In this document: one piece after another, positions 25,483-34,454 of the stretch | How the letters are laid out: every line of letters starts with the position of its first letter | How positions within the stretch are numbered: position 1 is the first letter of the stretch | From: Paenibacillus tarimensis | Lineage (GTDB): Bacteria; Bacillota; Bacilli; Paenibacillales; Paenibacillaceae | Direction of reading: 5' to 3' | NCBI RefSeq assembly: GCF_021532315.1 | Contig: NZ_JAKGAO010000013.1 | Location: 1-64,000 of the forward strand | DNA length: 64,000 bases | Position numbers and translations under genes: made by a program | Notes under the pieces: model-generated | Told to the model about the DNA's origin: nothing | Databases searched by the model: none | What the model saw: the letters and a program-made list of their open reading frames with translations, nothing else

Positions 25483-26571
25483 TTGAACGTAAAAGCAGTG
25501 ATCCTTGCCGGAGGGCAAGGCACTAGATTCTGGCCTTACAGCAGCAGCGAGCGGCCCAAGCAGTTTCTCTCCGTCCTTGAGGAGAAAACGATGCTGCAGG
25601 CGACCTACCAGCGTCTTCTGCAGCTGCTCCCGCCAGAAGATATCTATGTCGTTACCCTGCAGACATACGTGCCTCTTGTAAGCAGCCAGCTTCCCCAGCT
25701 GCCCGATTATCAGATTATTGTTGAGCCGGCAGCCCGGGATACAGCTGCGGCAATCGGTCTCGCCGCAATCCGTCTACTGGATCAAAGCCAGGACCCTGTG
25801 CTTATCACGCTTCCTGCCGACCAATATATTGGCGATAATGAAGCCTATATTTCGGCGCTTAAATCTGCCGCCGATTTTGCTGCTCAAGAACGGCGTGTGG
25901 TTGTTACACTTGGCATACGGCCGGATCGTGCGGACACGGGGCTCGGGTACATCAAGGCCGGCCCTGTGCCGCCTGATACAGAACCTGGCGGATTCATTCC
26001 AGCAGCCGGCTTCACGGAGAAGCCCCCGCTGTCTGTTGCCAAGCAAATTTATGCTGATGGCATGCACTACTGGAACAGCGGGACGTATATATGGAAAGCA
26101 GCTACCATATTGGGACTGATGGCAGAGCATATGCCCCGGCTGCATAAGACTCTTCACCAAATCCGGAACCTGCCTCCTGCCGAGCAGACGCCAGCTTCCC
26201 TAACGGTCTCCAAGCTGTACGAACAGCTCGAGAAGCAGTCTATTGACTATGGCGTGATAGAGAAGTGCTCGTCTCTCTTCATGCTGCCGGTTCATTTCAA
26301 ATGGGATGATCTTGGCAGCTGGGGAGCCCTGGAGCGAATCAGCCCAAGCGACAGCTCCGGCAACGTAATCCATGGCAAGCACGGAGGTTCCGAGACGGAT
26401 AACTGTACCATATTTAATGACACGGATACCCTCATCGCTACGGTCGGGATTAAGGACCTGGTTATTGTGAAAACGGATGAGGCTACTCTGATCTGTCATA
26501 AGAGCAAGCTCCAGAATATTCGTCATCATCTGGAGAACGTGCGTAAAGCCTTACAGGATGGACCGTTATGA
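25483..26571 (+). CDS. manC: Mannose-1-phosphate guanylyltransferase
   Basis: Makes GDP-mannose from mannose 1-phosphate and GTP. 362 residues of the single-domain type. The pyrophosphorylase signature AVILAGGQGTRFWPYS and RPKQFL open the protein; VEPAARDTAAAIGLAA, FTEKPPLSVAKQI and YWNSGTYIWKA follow, and FKWDDLGSWGALE is diagnostic. TTG 25483 lies eight bases after AGGGGG; TTG 25477 is too close to it. The ATGA overlap with the next glycosyltransferase gene shows an operon. Confidence 0.92.
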   Translation: MNVKAVILAGGQGTRFWPYSSSERPKQFLSVLEEKTMLQATYQRLLQLLPPEDIYVVTLQTYVPLVSSQLPQLPDYQIIVEPAARDTAAAIGLAAIRLLDQSQDPVLITLPADQYIGDNEAYISALKSAADFAAQERRVVVTLGIRPDRADTGLGYIKAGPVPPDTEPGGFIPAAGFTEKPPLSVAKQIYADGMHYWNSGTYIWKAATILGLMAEHMPRLHKTLHQIRNLPPAEQTPASLTVSKLYEQLEKQSIDYGVIEKCSSLFMLPVHFKWDDLGSWGALERISPSDSSGNVIHGKHGGSETDNCTIFNDTDTLIATVGIKDLVIVKTDEATLICHKSKLQNIRHHLENVRKALQDGPL

Positions 26572-27617
26572 AGCCGCGAATTATTTTCGTATTGGAAACG
26601 ACGGGGCTTGCGGGAGGCATCAAAAATGTATTTGAACTGGCAGACCGTCTTGCCTTGCGCGGTTATCAGACCGAAATTTACGCACTTGGAGGCATTCCCC
26701 GCTGGTTTCCTCTGAACGCTCCACTTAGGCAGTTTCCGAATTACCACCATCTTCTGCGCGAGCTCCGCAGACAGGATGCCCTAAAGGTGGCTACCTGGTG
26801 GCGTACCGCACCGGTTGTATGGTCCAGCTGTGATCCGAGGCTTGGAGGCAGAGGCGTACCTTACTATCTGGTACAGGATATTGAGGAGTATTACTATCAC
26901 TGCCCGGACCGTCCCGATATCCGTGAGCAGGTTTTGGCTACTTACCGGCTTCCTGTGAACTATCTGACTATCTCAGAGTGGGTCGAGGAGCAGCTGCTCA
27001 GCCGGTTCGGACAGCGGGCATCGCAGATCTCGATCGCTATAGACCAGGATCTGTTCAACCCTTCAAGGCGGGATGCTGCGCATAATCCTTACCAAATTGC
27101 CGCCTGCAGCCGCAGGAGCCAGCCTCTTAAAGGGTATTCGGTGACCCGGGAAGCTGTCCGGCTGGTTCACTGCAGGTTACCCGGCATTCAATTCCTCACC
27201 TACGGGACTGAGACGGAGGATATGCCGGAGCTGTCCCACCAGCATGTTCAGGCTCCTGATGACCAGCATGTGGCAAGCATATATGCAAACAGCGGCGTAT
27301 TTGTACAGACCTCCCGGCATGAGGGCTTCGGCCTGCCCATTCTGGAGGCGATGGCTTGCGGCACGCCTGTAGTCTGCACCAAAGCTGAGGGCAATGAGGA
27401 GTTCTGCAGGGACGGATGGAACTGCCTGCTCGTAGACAAGGATGATGCCGAAGCGGTGGCGTCCGCTATAGGAAGGATTCTGTGCGACCGGCATCTGGCC
27501 GGTCACCTAGCAGCTAACGCTGTGCAAACAGCCAGGCAGTATAACTGGCCGGCTGTTCTGGCAAGGCTGGATGCGGCACTTGTCAGCAAATATTGTAAGG
27601 AGGAATATGGAGGATGA
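26568..27617 (+). CDS. GT4-type glycosyltransferase
   Basis: 349 residues, GT-B fold. N-terminal ETTGLAGGIKNVFELADRL; C-terminal donor-site motif FVQTSRHEGFGLPILEAMACG with the paired glutamates typical of GT4, then TPVVCTKAEGNEEF. A GDP-sugar donor is plausible because manC overlaps it by four bases, but acceptor and linkage are unknown. It overlaps the following dehydrogenase gene as well. Confidence 0.87.
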   Translation: MKPRIIFVLETTGLAGGIKNVFELADRLALRGYQTEIYALGGIPRWFPLNAPLRQFPNYHHLLRELRRQDALKVATWWRTAPVVWSSCDPRLGGRGVPYYLVQDIEEYYYHCPDRPDIREQVLATYRLPVNYLTISEWVEEQLLSRFGQRASQISIAIDQDLFNPSRRDAAHNPYQIAACSRRSQPLKGYSVTREAVRLVHCRLPGIQFLTYGTETEDMPELSHQHVQAPDDQHVASIYANSGVFVQTSRHEGFGLPILEAMACGTPVVCTKAEGNEEFCRDGWNCLLVDKDDAEAVASAIGRILCDRHLAGHLAANAVQTARQYNWPAVLARLDAALVSKYCKEEYGG

Positions 27618-28594
27618 AAGCACTCATTACCGGTATTACAGGCTTTGTCGGCAGCCATCTTGCCGAGTATTTACTGGCCAAAGGGCACATTGAGGTTCAT
27701 GGGAGCTACCGGCTTCGCAGCCGCATGAACCATATTCGGCATCTGCAGTCCAGCATTCATCTGACTGAATGTGAGCTTAAGGACCCTCATTCGGTCAGCC
27801 AGATGATTCAGTCGGTCCAGCCGGACCTGATCTTCCATCTCGCCGCCCAGAGCTTCGTCCCCACTTCCTGGAATTCTCCAACCGAGACGCTGGTGAACAA
27901 TATTGCAGGCCAGGTTAATCTATTCGAAGCCGTCCGCAAGCAGGGCCTCTCGAGCAAGATCCTGATCGCATGCTCCAGTGAAGAGTATGGCCTCGTGCAT
28001 CCGGAAGAGACCCCTATCAAGGAAACGAACCCGCTTCGCCCGTTAAGTCCGTATGCGGTGAGCAAGGTCGCGCAGGATTATCTGGGCTATCAATATCACG
28101 AGAGCTACGGGCTGCATGTCATCCGTACACGCACCTTCAATCACACAGGCCCGCGCAGGGGCGAAAGCTTCGTTACATCAAACTTTGCCAAACAGATTGC
28201 CGAGATTGAGCTTGGTCTTCGGCCGCCGGTTATCCACGTAGGCAATCTGGAAGCCAAGCGTGATTTTACCGATGTGCGTGATGTTGTGAGAGCTTACTGG
28301 CTTGCCCTTGAGAAGGGGGTGCCCGGAGAGACGTACAATATTGCTTCCGGCACTGCTTATAAAATATCCGACATGCTGCAGCTCCTGCTGTCTCTCTCCG
28401 GCCACAGCATCAAGATTGAGACGGACCCGGCGAGACTGCGCCCATCCGATGTCGAAATCCTGCTTGGTGATGCCAGCAAATTCAGCGCGCAAACCGGCTG
28501 GAAGCCGGAAATCCCGTTTGAGACCACGATGAAGGACCTGCTTAATTATTGGCGCACAGAGCTTCGTACTGCAGGCGAGGCTCCTCAGGCCTAA
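27614..28594 (+). CDS. GDP-sugar SDR, Rmd/Gmd type
   Basis: 326-residue extended short-chain dehydrogenase. NAD(P) motif GITGFVGSHL (7-16), active-site SSEEYG (121-126) and YAVSK (Y147, K151). The stretches FNHTGPRRGESFVT, VGNLEAKRDFTDVRDVVRAY and RPSDVEILLGDASKF occur in GDP-mannose 4,6-dehydratase (Gmd) and its partner reductase Rmd. As I recall them, the spacing and wording are closer to Rmd, which makes GDP-D-rhamnose, but the length is intermediate and no second such enzyme is in the cluster. Either way it acts on a GDP-mannose derivative. Confidence 0.82.
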   Translation: MKALITGITGFVGSHLAEYLLAKGHIEVHGSYRLRSRMNHIRHLQSSIHLTECELKDPHSVSQMIQSVQPDLIFHLAAQSFVPTSWNSPTETLVNNIAGQVNLFEAVRKQGLSSKILIACSSEEYGLVHPEETPIKETNPLRPLSPYAVSKVAQDYLGYQYHESYGLHVIRTRTFNHTGPRRGESFVTSNFAKQIAEIELGLRPPVIHVGNLEAKRDFTDVRDVVRAYWLALEKGVPGETYNIASGTAYKISDMLQLLLSLSGHSIKIETDPARLRPSDVEILLGDASKFSAQTGWKPEIPFETTMKDLLNYWRTELRTAGEAPQA

Positions 28595-28607
28595 GGGGTG
28601 AAGACAG

Positions 28608-29708
28608 ATGAACGGCATTAATCTTATCGGTTATGCGGAAGCGGAGACCGGGGTCGGTGAATCCTGCAGGCTGGCTGCCAGAGCGTTTAAGACTGCCGGC
28701 ATCCCCTTCGGCATCGTCAAGGTGACCAGGGGCAATATATCCCGGTCACAGGACCGTTCCTGGTCACATCACTTGATTCCCAAGCCGGTATACCGCACCT
28801 CCGTCTTCCATGTCAATGCAGATCAAATGCCGGTTCTTCATCAGCTTGATCACGTGCTCTGGTCATCAGCGGATTACATCATCGGGTACTGGCATTGGGA
28901 GCTGCCTGAATTTCCGGACCTCTGGCTGCCGAGCTTTAAGGTCGTGAATGAAGTGTGGGCGCCTTCCGTCTTCGTTCGTGACAGCCTGGCTGCCAAATCG
29001 CCCGTACCTGTTACGCTCATGCCGCATGGTGTTCAGGTTGATATCCCGCAGGAGCTGAAGCGCAGTTATTTTGGATTACCGGATCATACCTTCCTGTTCC
29101 TGGTTATGTACGATATGCTTAGCTTTCAGGAACGCAAAAATCCATCGGCTGCCATCGATTCCTTCCTGCGGGCCTTCCAGCCGGAGGACCGTTCGGCAGC
29201 TCTAGTCATTAAGGTGAATCATGCCGACCAGTCGCCCGACGACATGAAGCGGCTGCTCTCGAAAATAAACGGGCGTCCGAATATCTGCATACTGGACCGG
29301 ACACTCAGCCGCCATGAAGTCAACAGCCTGATTATGGCGGTGGACAGCGTCGTCTCGCTGCACCGCTCCGAAGGCTTCGGCCTGCCACTTGCAGAAGCCA
29401 TGTATCTTGGCAAGCCGGTAATTGCTACCGGCTGGTCCGGTAACATGACCTTCATGAATACGGGCAATTCCTGTCCCGTCAACTACAAGCTTATCCGGGT
29501 TGGCCGGGATTACGGTCCGTATAAGCGCCATCAGGTATGGGCGGAACCGGACATTGAGCATGCAGCACACTACATGCGGCGGCTCGTCACCGAACATACA
29601 TGGCGGCGGGCTCTCGCAGCTAAGGGATGCATGTCAATCCGACGCGGGTTCTCGCCCGAAGCCGCCGGGCTCCGCATGAAGAAACGGCTGGCCGCTCTGG
29701 GCCGCTAA
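28608..29708 (+). CDS. GT4-type glycosyltransferase
   Basis: 366 residues. GT-B fold with N-terminal NLIGYAEAETGVGESCRLAARAF, a middle HWELPEFPDLW, and the C-terminal donor site SLHRSEGFGLPLAEAMYLGKPVIATGWSGN (E-x7-E). GAETGVGESCR-like openings occur in transferases that build O-antigen or S-layer-type chains. AAGGGGTGA ribosome site. Last gene of the manC operon. Confidence 0.85.
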   Translation: MNGINLIGYAEAETGVGESCRLAARAFKTAGIPFGIVKVTRGNISRSQDRSWSHHLIPKPVYRTSVFHVNADQMPVLHQLDHVLWSSADYIIGYWHWELPEFPDLWLPSFKVVNEVWAPSVFVRDSLAAKSPVPVTLMPHGVQVDIPQELKRSYFGLPDHTFLFLVMYDMLSFQERKNPSAAIDSFLRAFQPEDRSAALVIKVNHADQSPDDMKRLLSKINGRPNICILDRTLSRHEVNSLIMAVDSVVSLHRSEGFGLPLAEAMYLGKPVIATGWSGNMTFMNTGNSCPVNYKLIRVGRDYGPYKRHQVWAEPDIEHAAHYMRRLVTEHTWRRALAAKGCMSIRRGFSPEAAGLRMKKRLAALGR

Positions 29709-29740
29709 ACAGCAAGAAGGCTGACCCATCAATGCATGTA

Positions 29741-29900
29741 TGGGTCATTCCCCCGTCAAGTAGACAGTATAGATGGGCTTTGAATTATTCGGTGATCTCT
29801 TCCTGGTATTCCACGGTGGGAGGTCGCCGGGCTTATTTGGGAATGGTTCTTCGTTGCCGAACCGAATGTATTAGCCAATGAGTTTGCGGGCATGGGTCAT
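29741..29900 (-). pseudogene. Remnant of an IS3-family transposase and IS end
   Basis: On the minus strand the reading EYIRF-NEE-F-K-GDLPP (with one stop) followed, after a one-base frameshift, by VEYQEEITE and a stop at 29785 matches the C-terminal YIRFYNEERFQ...SPVEY segment of IS3-family OrfB. Directly after it comes CTGTCTACTTGACGGGGG and a TGACCCA end, as in IS3-type right ends. No other part of the element remains. It marks the border of the AT-rich stretch. Confidence 0.6.
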
Positions 29901-29942
29901 ATCTTACTCTCACCCCGTTTTCGTGATACCCCATCATAGGGT

Positions 29943-29990
29943 AAAAAAAGGTACAGTCTTTCAATTTCTTGAAAGATTGTACCTTTTTCT
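29943..29990. terminator. Strong bidirectional terminator
   Basis: AAAAAGGTACAGTCTTTCAA pairs, with one G-T wobble, with the facing arm ending TTTTT across a four-base loop. A-run and T-run at the ends make it active both ways. Confidence 0.88.
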
Positions 29991-30000
29991 AAGGGATGAA

Positions 30001-30067
30001 CTTTTTTCAGTGACCTCAGATAACACTAGATCTTTTTTCACTGCCTACCATAAGGAGAATATATCAT
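30001..30067. repeat. Structured repeat, left copy
   Basis: CAGTGA...TCACTG dyad followed by CTACC and AATATATCA, similar over about 65 bases to the element at 34340-34408, in the same orientation. Both lie just 3' of minus-strand genes that end in stalk domains. Confidence 0.45.
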
Positions 30068-30104
30068 TAGAGTCTAGTCAGGTCAGACTTCCCCATCCTA
30101 TTTA

Positions 30105-31319
30105 TCATAGCCTTATGCTGTTCCTATTCTTATCCAGTCGAGGATTGTACCCAAACATTTCCGAAAATTGACGGACAGGAAGCCATAAGGTGCTGCCGAT
30201 GGTAATTGGCTTAATCTCATTAAAAAGAATTTCTTTCTTTTCGTAGAAGACCTTTATCGGTAAAACAGTTTTTTTCTTTAATCCCGTTTGCATATCTTTT
30301 AGCATTTCGACGCCATTGTTATCCCGATTTCCGGCATTTATGCGATTACCATTTAAAACTCCCCGAGTTACGACCCCAGGCTTTACTGTAAATGTTAACT
30401 TGATCCCTATCTTTTCTGCAATGTCAAGCACATCTTGATTAAATGCTCCGTAAGGAAAAGCGATCATGCTGTATTTGTTGCCAAGCTCTTCTTGAAGTCT
30501 TTTTTCTGCCCGTTCTAGATCTTTCTTTACTCGTGAGCGGTATTCTTGGAGGGTTTCCTTACGTTTCTTCTCTTTAAGATACAAACGGTTAGAGAGAGCA
30601 GGTTTTTTCTTATCTTGACCCGCATCTAAAGTTCCGTAGTAATGGGAATCATACGTATGATTATAGAAACTCATTCCGTTCTTCTTCATTTCTCGCATTT
30701 GATCCCAGGTTACTTTTGGAATTCCATAAGGTTGGTCAATCCATTTTACAATAACAAAGTTGGTGGCTGGATAATTAAATTCCCTCAGTATTGGGTATGC
30801 TAGCTCGTAGAAGCTCTGATAACCGTCATCAAAAGTGATTAGGACGGCGTTAGCCGGAATACTTTTTTTCTTTAGCATGAACTCTGCATACTGATCCATA
30901 CTAATAACATTAAATCCCTCGTTTTTTAAACCTTCCATCTGCTTTCGAAAAGAGTCGACATGGAGTTCATTCTTTTCACCTTGTCGTTTTGTAATATTAT
31001 GATACATCAATACAATCACTTGATCCTTATAATAAACAGGAGAGTAATTAACACTACTACCTTGACTCTTTGTAAATAAGAGCGTCTTCTTCTTCTTATC
31101 ATAACTCGATTTAAGACCAATATTTTCGAAAAAACCAGCTGGCAAATAGTAGTTGTTATTAACTAGCAGCATTTCTTGTTCTTTGACAATCTGATCACCC
31201 ATGATAACTTCCATTTTCTTATAATCTGTTTGTGAAATTGCGGCTGAACTAAACATAGTAGTCGAACTGATAATGGATAATCCACAAATCAAGCTTACTA
31301 TTAATAACCAACGTTTCAA
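30105..31319 (-). CDS. Exported polysaccharide deacetylase with stalk-type domains
   Basis: 404 residues, TTG start. A signal peptide or anchor (about 4-26) precedes half of a stalk domain (about 35-95). The NodB domain carries VIVLMYHNIT, the metal-site TFDDGYQ (162-168) and NHTYDSH (220-226), with FPYGAFNQDVL near the end: an IcaB/PgaB-type de-N-acetylase of a surface glycan. A second stalk segment (WLPVRQFSEMFGYNP) closes the protein. Codons are markedly AT-rich compared with the neighbours, suggesting acquisition. Substrate unknown. Confidence 0.82.
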   Translation of the reverse strand: MKRWLLIVSLICGLSIISSTTMFSSAAISQTDYKKMEVIMGDQIVKEQEMLLVNNNYYLPAGFFENIGLKSSYDKKKKTLLFTKSQGSSVNYSPVYYKDQVIVLMYHNITKRQGEKNELHVDSFRKQMEGLKNEGFNVISMDQYAEFMLKKKSIPANAVLITFDDGYQSFYELAYPILREFNYPATNFVIVKWIDQPYGIPKVTWDQMREMKKNGMSFYNHTYDSHYYGTLDAGQDKKKPALSNRLYLKEKKRKETLQEYRSRVKKDLERAEKRLQEELGNKYSMIAFPYGAFNQDVLDIAEKIGIKLTFTVKPGVVTRGVLNGNRINAGNRDNNGVEMLKDMQTGLKKKTVLPIKVFYEKKEILFNEIKPITIGSTLWLPVRQFSEMFGYNPRLDKNRNSIRL

Positions 31320-31429
31320 GATTACACGCCCTTTTCCCCTATTGGTCCACTTACTCTATTAGTATAATTATAGGAGAAAACAACCACAGCGTCTGTCGAC
31401 TTTACGTAACTTTTGTCTGAATTTGCAGA

Positions 31430-31459
31430 TTGACTAGTTCTTAGTGCTCATTGTATTAT
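31430..31459 (+). promoter_or_regulatory. Sigma-A-like promoter of the XRE gene
   Basis: TTGACT (31430-31435), an 18-base spacer and TATTAT (31454-31459), about 40 bases before the XRE start. Confidence 0.55.
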
Positions 31460-31498
31460 ATTGGTATTGGATTGAGATTGATTGAGGAAGTGGTAGTG

Positions 31499-31738
31499 GT
31501 GGGGTTACAGAAGGAATTTGGTTCCCGTGTAAAGGAGTTACGTTCCAAAATCGGTCTCTCACAAGAAATCTTAGCGTATCAGGCCGGTCTTGATCGAACA
31601 TACATTTGTGGTGTGGAACGTGGACAACGCAATATAAGCTTAGAGAATATTGGAAAAATTGCCGACGCCCTGCATGTACCCATTGCCCAGTTATTTCCAG
31701 ACGAACTCTCTTATAAGAGAATACCGCAACCTGAATAA
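31499..31738 (+). CDS. XRE-type helix-turn-helix regulator
   Basis: 79 residues from GTG 31499, placed nine bases after GAGGAA. A single HTH domain fills the protein: FGSRVKELRSKIGLSQEILAYQAGLDRTYICGVERGQRN. The wording resembles restriction-modification control proteins and other small Cro/C1 repressors, but no restriction or methylase gene lies nearby. AT-rich like its neighbours. Target unknown. Confidence 0.82.
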   Translation: MGLQKEFGSRVKELRSKIGLSQEILAYQAGLDRTYICGVERGQRNISLENIGKIADALHVPIAQLFPDELSYKRIPQPE

Positions 31739-31768
31739 ACAGTGATCGCGCTCATAATCAAACTCATA

Positions 31769-31804
31769 AGCAGTCCATCCTCAACCGAGGGCGGGCTGCT
31801 TTTT
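31769..31804 (+). terminator. Terminator of the XRE gene
   Basis: AGCAGTCC pairs with GGGCTGCT across 16 bases and is followed by TTTTT. Confidence 0.75.
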
Positions 31805-31849
31805 GCTCGAATAGCTTCGCCGTTCGTATGACGTTTATAACGAACGCGG

Positions 31850-32005
31850 TTAGGCAGGCTTGTAATCGCATGCGGAATAGACCCCGGTATCTGTACTACC
31901 CGGGGTCACTTCAAAAGTGATAATACTTATAATTTCTTCTTCCGTCATGGCGATAGGTTTTTTTGTAACCGAAAAATGATTTACTCTTGCTCTTCCAGCG
32001 CGCAT
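31850..32005 (-). other. Small open frame, possible gene remnant
   Basis: The 337-base gap between the XRE and stalk/PKD genes holds a minus-strand frame of 51 residues from ATG 32005 (MRAGRARVNHFSVTKK... ending DTGVYSACDYKPA). The frame is open further upstream without a better start, and there is no clear ribosome site. It may be the tail of a decayed gene. No family recognised. Confidence 0.25.
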
Positions 32006-32075
32006 CCAGTTCGACAGATACTGTCCAAAACTATAGAAGTTGAACTATAGTTTAGAGAGACAACCTGCTTCATAC

Positions 32076-34046
32076 CTAATGTTGCTGGTAAGGAATAAAT
32101 AGAAAATTAATGGGTAGATTGCTGCCTGAGGCAGGAGTGAACGTAATGGTTACCGACTCCGTTTCTTCCCCTGTTTTATAGAGAATGGCTGCCTCGTCAG
32201 GATTTTTGAGAATACTTCTTTCGGTTGTATATATAACTCTTCCATTTACATTAAAAGCGCCGGCATAATGACCCCCTCGAGGATTGACCACAATTGCCGT
32301 ATAAGGATTAACGTTGGTCAATTCAACCGTATAGAGCACACCGTTATTCCCGTCATTAGACATTACATCGCCAGTTGTTCTATCAAAACCAGAAAGGCGA
32401 GTATCAACTATCTTGTCAGTAAGGATCATTCGTTCCTTACGAAGACCAACAGGTTGTACCACCGTCAACGTCCGGTTGGCATCTTCAAATGTCCCTCTCA
32501 CATGCTTGCCATCTCGATTAAGCAGCGGGAGAGTCGGAAGACGTTTATCTAAATCCTCATTCGCATTAATTATAACGACCTCAATTTTAATATTCGAATC
32601 GACAGCAATGTCTGCATACATCGTTACAACAGAACCCGGGTTAAGTTGGTTCTTATTAAGTTCTGGGATAATGATCTTGCTTGTACCAGCAGGTATGATT
32701 ACCTTAACAGGAGGTTTAGCAGCTACGTGCGATTCGAGAAAGCGACCAACTGCCTGTTTCCCAGTGGTCGAGACATAGGTGTAGGGTCCCCCTATTCCAA
32801 CGTGTTCAATATTCACCCCAACGGGATTCTTATTAACATTAGTCGCTACTAAAAACACTCGCTTCGAAGAATTTGTTTTATTCTGATGATGAAGGAGAAA
32901 GCGAACCTTGCCCTGGACGATATCTTTATAGTAGATCCCTTCCTCATGAATCATTTCAGGACTATTACTTCTGATGAGAGTCTGTGTGTATGAGGAAGTT
33001 GAATAATCAACCTGTGGATACTCTCTGACCTCTGAACCGTTAAAAGTATACTTGTCACCTTGCTGCCGATACACAACATCAAATAGATCCTTCGGATAGA
33101 GAAGTTCCTCTGTAATCTCTATCGTCTGTGTGTATGTACTTTTTTCACCATGGGCATCAGTTACGGTTAATGTAATTTCTTTCTGGCCGGGCTCAAAGTA
33201 GCCATCCTCTCGGTTGAGCCATTCGGTATGCACAATCCGATTTTCATCATCCGTACTCAAATCTCTATATTCAATCCATTCGCCCATCTTATAAGTGTGT
33301 TTATCCGTCTCAAAATAAGCTGTTGGAGGCTGATTGGGCGGCTTGACCTCCAACTGAACAGCAAAGGGTTCACTCCATTGTCCAGTATTATCCTTTACCC
33401 ATCTTTTCACGGTATAGGTACCAGCCTGATCGAAGGTAACGCTCTTTCCTTCCCAGCGCTCAGCCACAATAGCTCTTCCCTGTGCATAGGTAGCAAGATC
33501 TTGGTATTCGACTGCGGTTTGTTGAGCATAAATCTCACTCGGAGTGACTTTAAAGGCAGCGACCGGCTTGACATTTAACATTATTTCAATCATTTTACTA
33601 TTCTTGTTAGTCGAAACCTTCATTTGAGCATTAAAGAATTCCACAATTGGTCGGACTGGGAGCATTAATGTTCCTTTCTCCACATAGGGATTATCTCTGA
33701 CGAACTTACTTCCATTTATAATATAATTATTAGAGTTAATGCTGAAATGCACTTGCGTCTCCGCATTTTTCAAAGTGTATGTACCTGCCTTACCATTGTA
33801 ACTTAATTGTAGCTCCATACCAGCGGCGAGTGCTCTGGCAGTTGCATAAGTCGTCCCTTTTAGCAGTACTGAAGGCTGTTCCGCTGTAAAAGCCCTGCCT
33901 TTATGTAGCATCTTCTTTGTACCAACCTCTATAACAAATGAATCAGAATTGGATTTAGAAGCTGCTGCTGCGTTTGTTAATGTGGTCGGTTGAAGTAATA
34001 GCAGTAGAAATAATGTTACAATAAGGCCGCGAGTGAAGTTTTTCAT
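32076..34046 (-). CDS. Exported stalk-domain protein with PKD-like repeats
   Basis: 656 residues. Signal peptide about 1-27 (FLLLLLQPTTLTNAAAA). A copper-amine-oxidase-N-like stalk domain spans about 40-155 (LMLPVRPIVEFFNAQM). Two PKD-like modules follow (about 160-235 and 240-320; VTLTVTDAHGEKSTY). The C-terminal 330 residues form a beta-rich domain (PVGVNIEHVGIGGPY, FNVNGRVIYTTERS) known only from similar surface proteins. GGAGGATA site at ATG. AT-rich. Probably wall-bound; function unknown. It lies 3.7 kb from other stalk genes on the same strand. Confidence 0.78.
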   Translation of the reverse strand: MKNFTRGLIVTLFLLLLLQPTTLTNAAAASKSNSDSFVIEVGTKKMLHKGRAFTAEQPSVLLKGTTYATARALAAGMELQLSYNGKAGTYTLKNAETQVHFSINSNNYIINGSKFVRDNPYVEKGTLMLPVRPIVEFFNAQMKVSTNKNSKMIEIMLNVKPVAAFKVTPSEIYAQQTAVEYQDLATYAQGRAIVAERWEGKSVTFDQAGTYTVKRWVKDNTGQWSEPFAVQLEVKPPNQPPTAYFETDKHTYKMGEWIEYRDLSTDDENRIVHTEWLNREDGYFEPGQKEITLTVTDAHGEKSTYTQTIEITEELLYPKDLFDVVYRQQGDKYTFNGSEVREYPQVDYSTSSYTQTLIRSNSPEMIHEEGIYYKDIVQGKVRFLLHHQNKTNSSKRVFLVATNVNKNPVGVNIEHVGIGGPYTYVSTTGKQAVGRFLESHVAAKPPVKVIIPAGTSKIIIPELNKNQLNPGSVVTMYADIAVDSNIKIEVVIINANEDLDKRLPTLPLLNRDGKHVRGTFEDANRTLTVVQPVGLRKERMILTDKIVDTRLSGFDRTTGDVMSNDGNNGVLYTVELTNVNPYTAIVVNPRGGHYAGAFNVNGRVIYTTERSILKNPDEAAILYKTGEETESVTITFTPASGSNLPINFLFIPYQQH

Positions 34047-34324
34047 TGTATCCTCCTGTAGTGTTATGCAGTGCTATTAAACTTTTATATTAAGTAGTAT
34101 ACTCATCATTCTTCATTAAGTTGCTGTAGTTAATTAATATTTCTGCAAATTAAATATTTAGTGCACTAGCGCTGCATAAGCCACCCTTCCAGCATAGGTA
34201 GACAAATGCGAAAACATATTAGCCTACATACATAGCTACCAGCGTACCACTAGGTTTCGTTCGTTTAATCACTTTCACCCTACAGTAGATATTTTCCCAA
34301 CTTCCGGCCCTTCTCTGATGGCAC
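34047..34324. other. AT-rich intergenic stretch
   Basis: Upstream region of the stalk/PKD gene; promoter region expected, no gene seen. Confidence 0.5.
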
Positions 34325-34408
34325 AAAAAATCCCCTATCGATTCGACAGTCTATGCAACCTTAACATAAGGTCTTATTTCACTGTCTACCGATTGGGGAT
34401 TATATCAG
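34325..34408 (-). terminator. Large structured terminator, right copy of the repeat
   Basis: On the minus strand AATCCCC, ATCG and GACAGT pair with ACTGTC, CGAT and GGGGATT, followed by TTTTTT, with an inner ACCTTA/TAAGGT hairpin. It ends the stalk gene at 34455 and resembles the element at 30001-30067. Confidence 0.65.
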
Positions 34409-34454
34409 CTTGCCTTGATGATCCAGCCTTCCATTCATGCACCGATTACTGCGG

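Noticed and set aside
29627-30171. Plus-strand frames of 84 and 97 residues
   Set aside because: They cover the IS remnant and the terminator; no ribosome sites.
31499-31738. XRE gene as part of a restriction-modification or toxin-antitoxin system
   Set aside because: The HTH resembles control proteins, but no methylase, endonuclease or toxin gene lies on either side.
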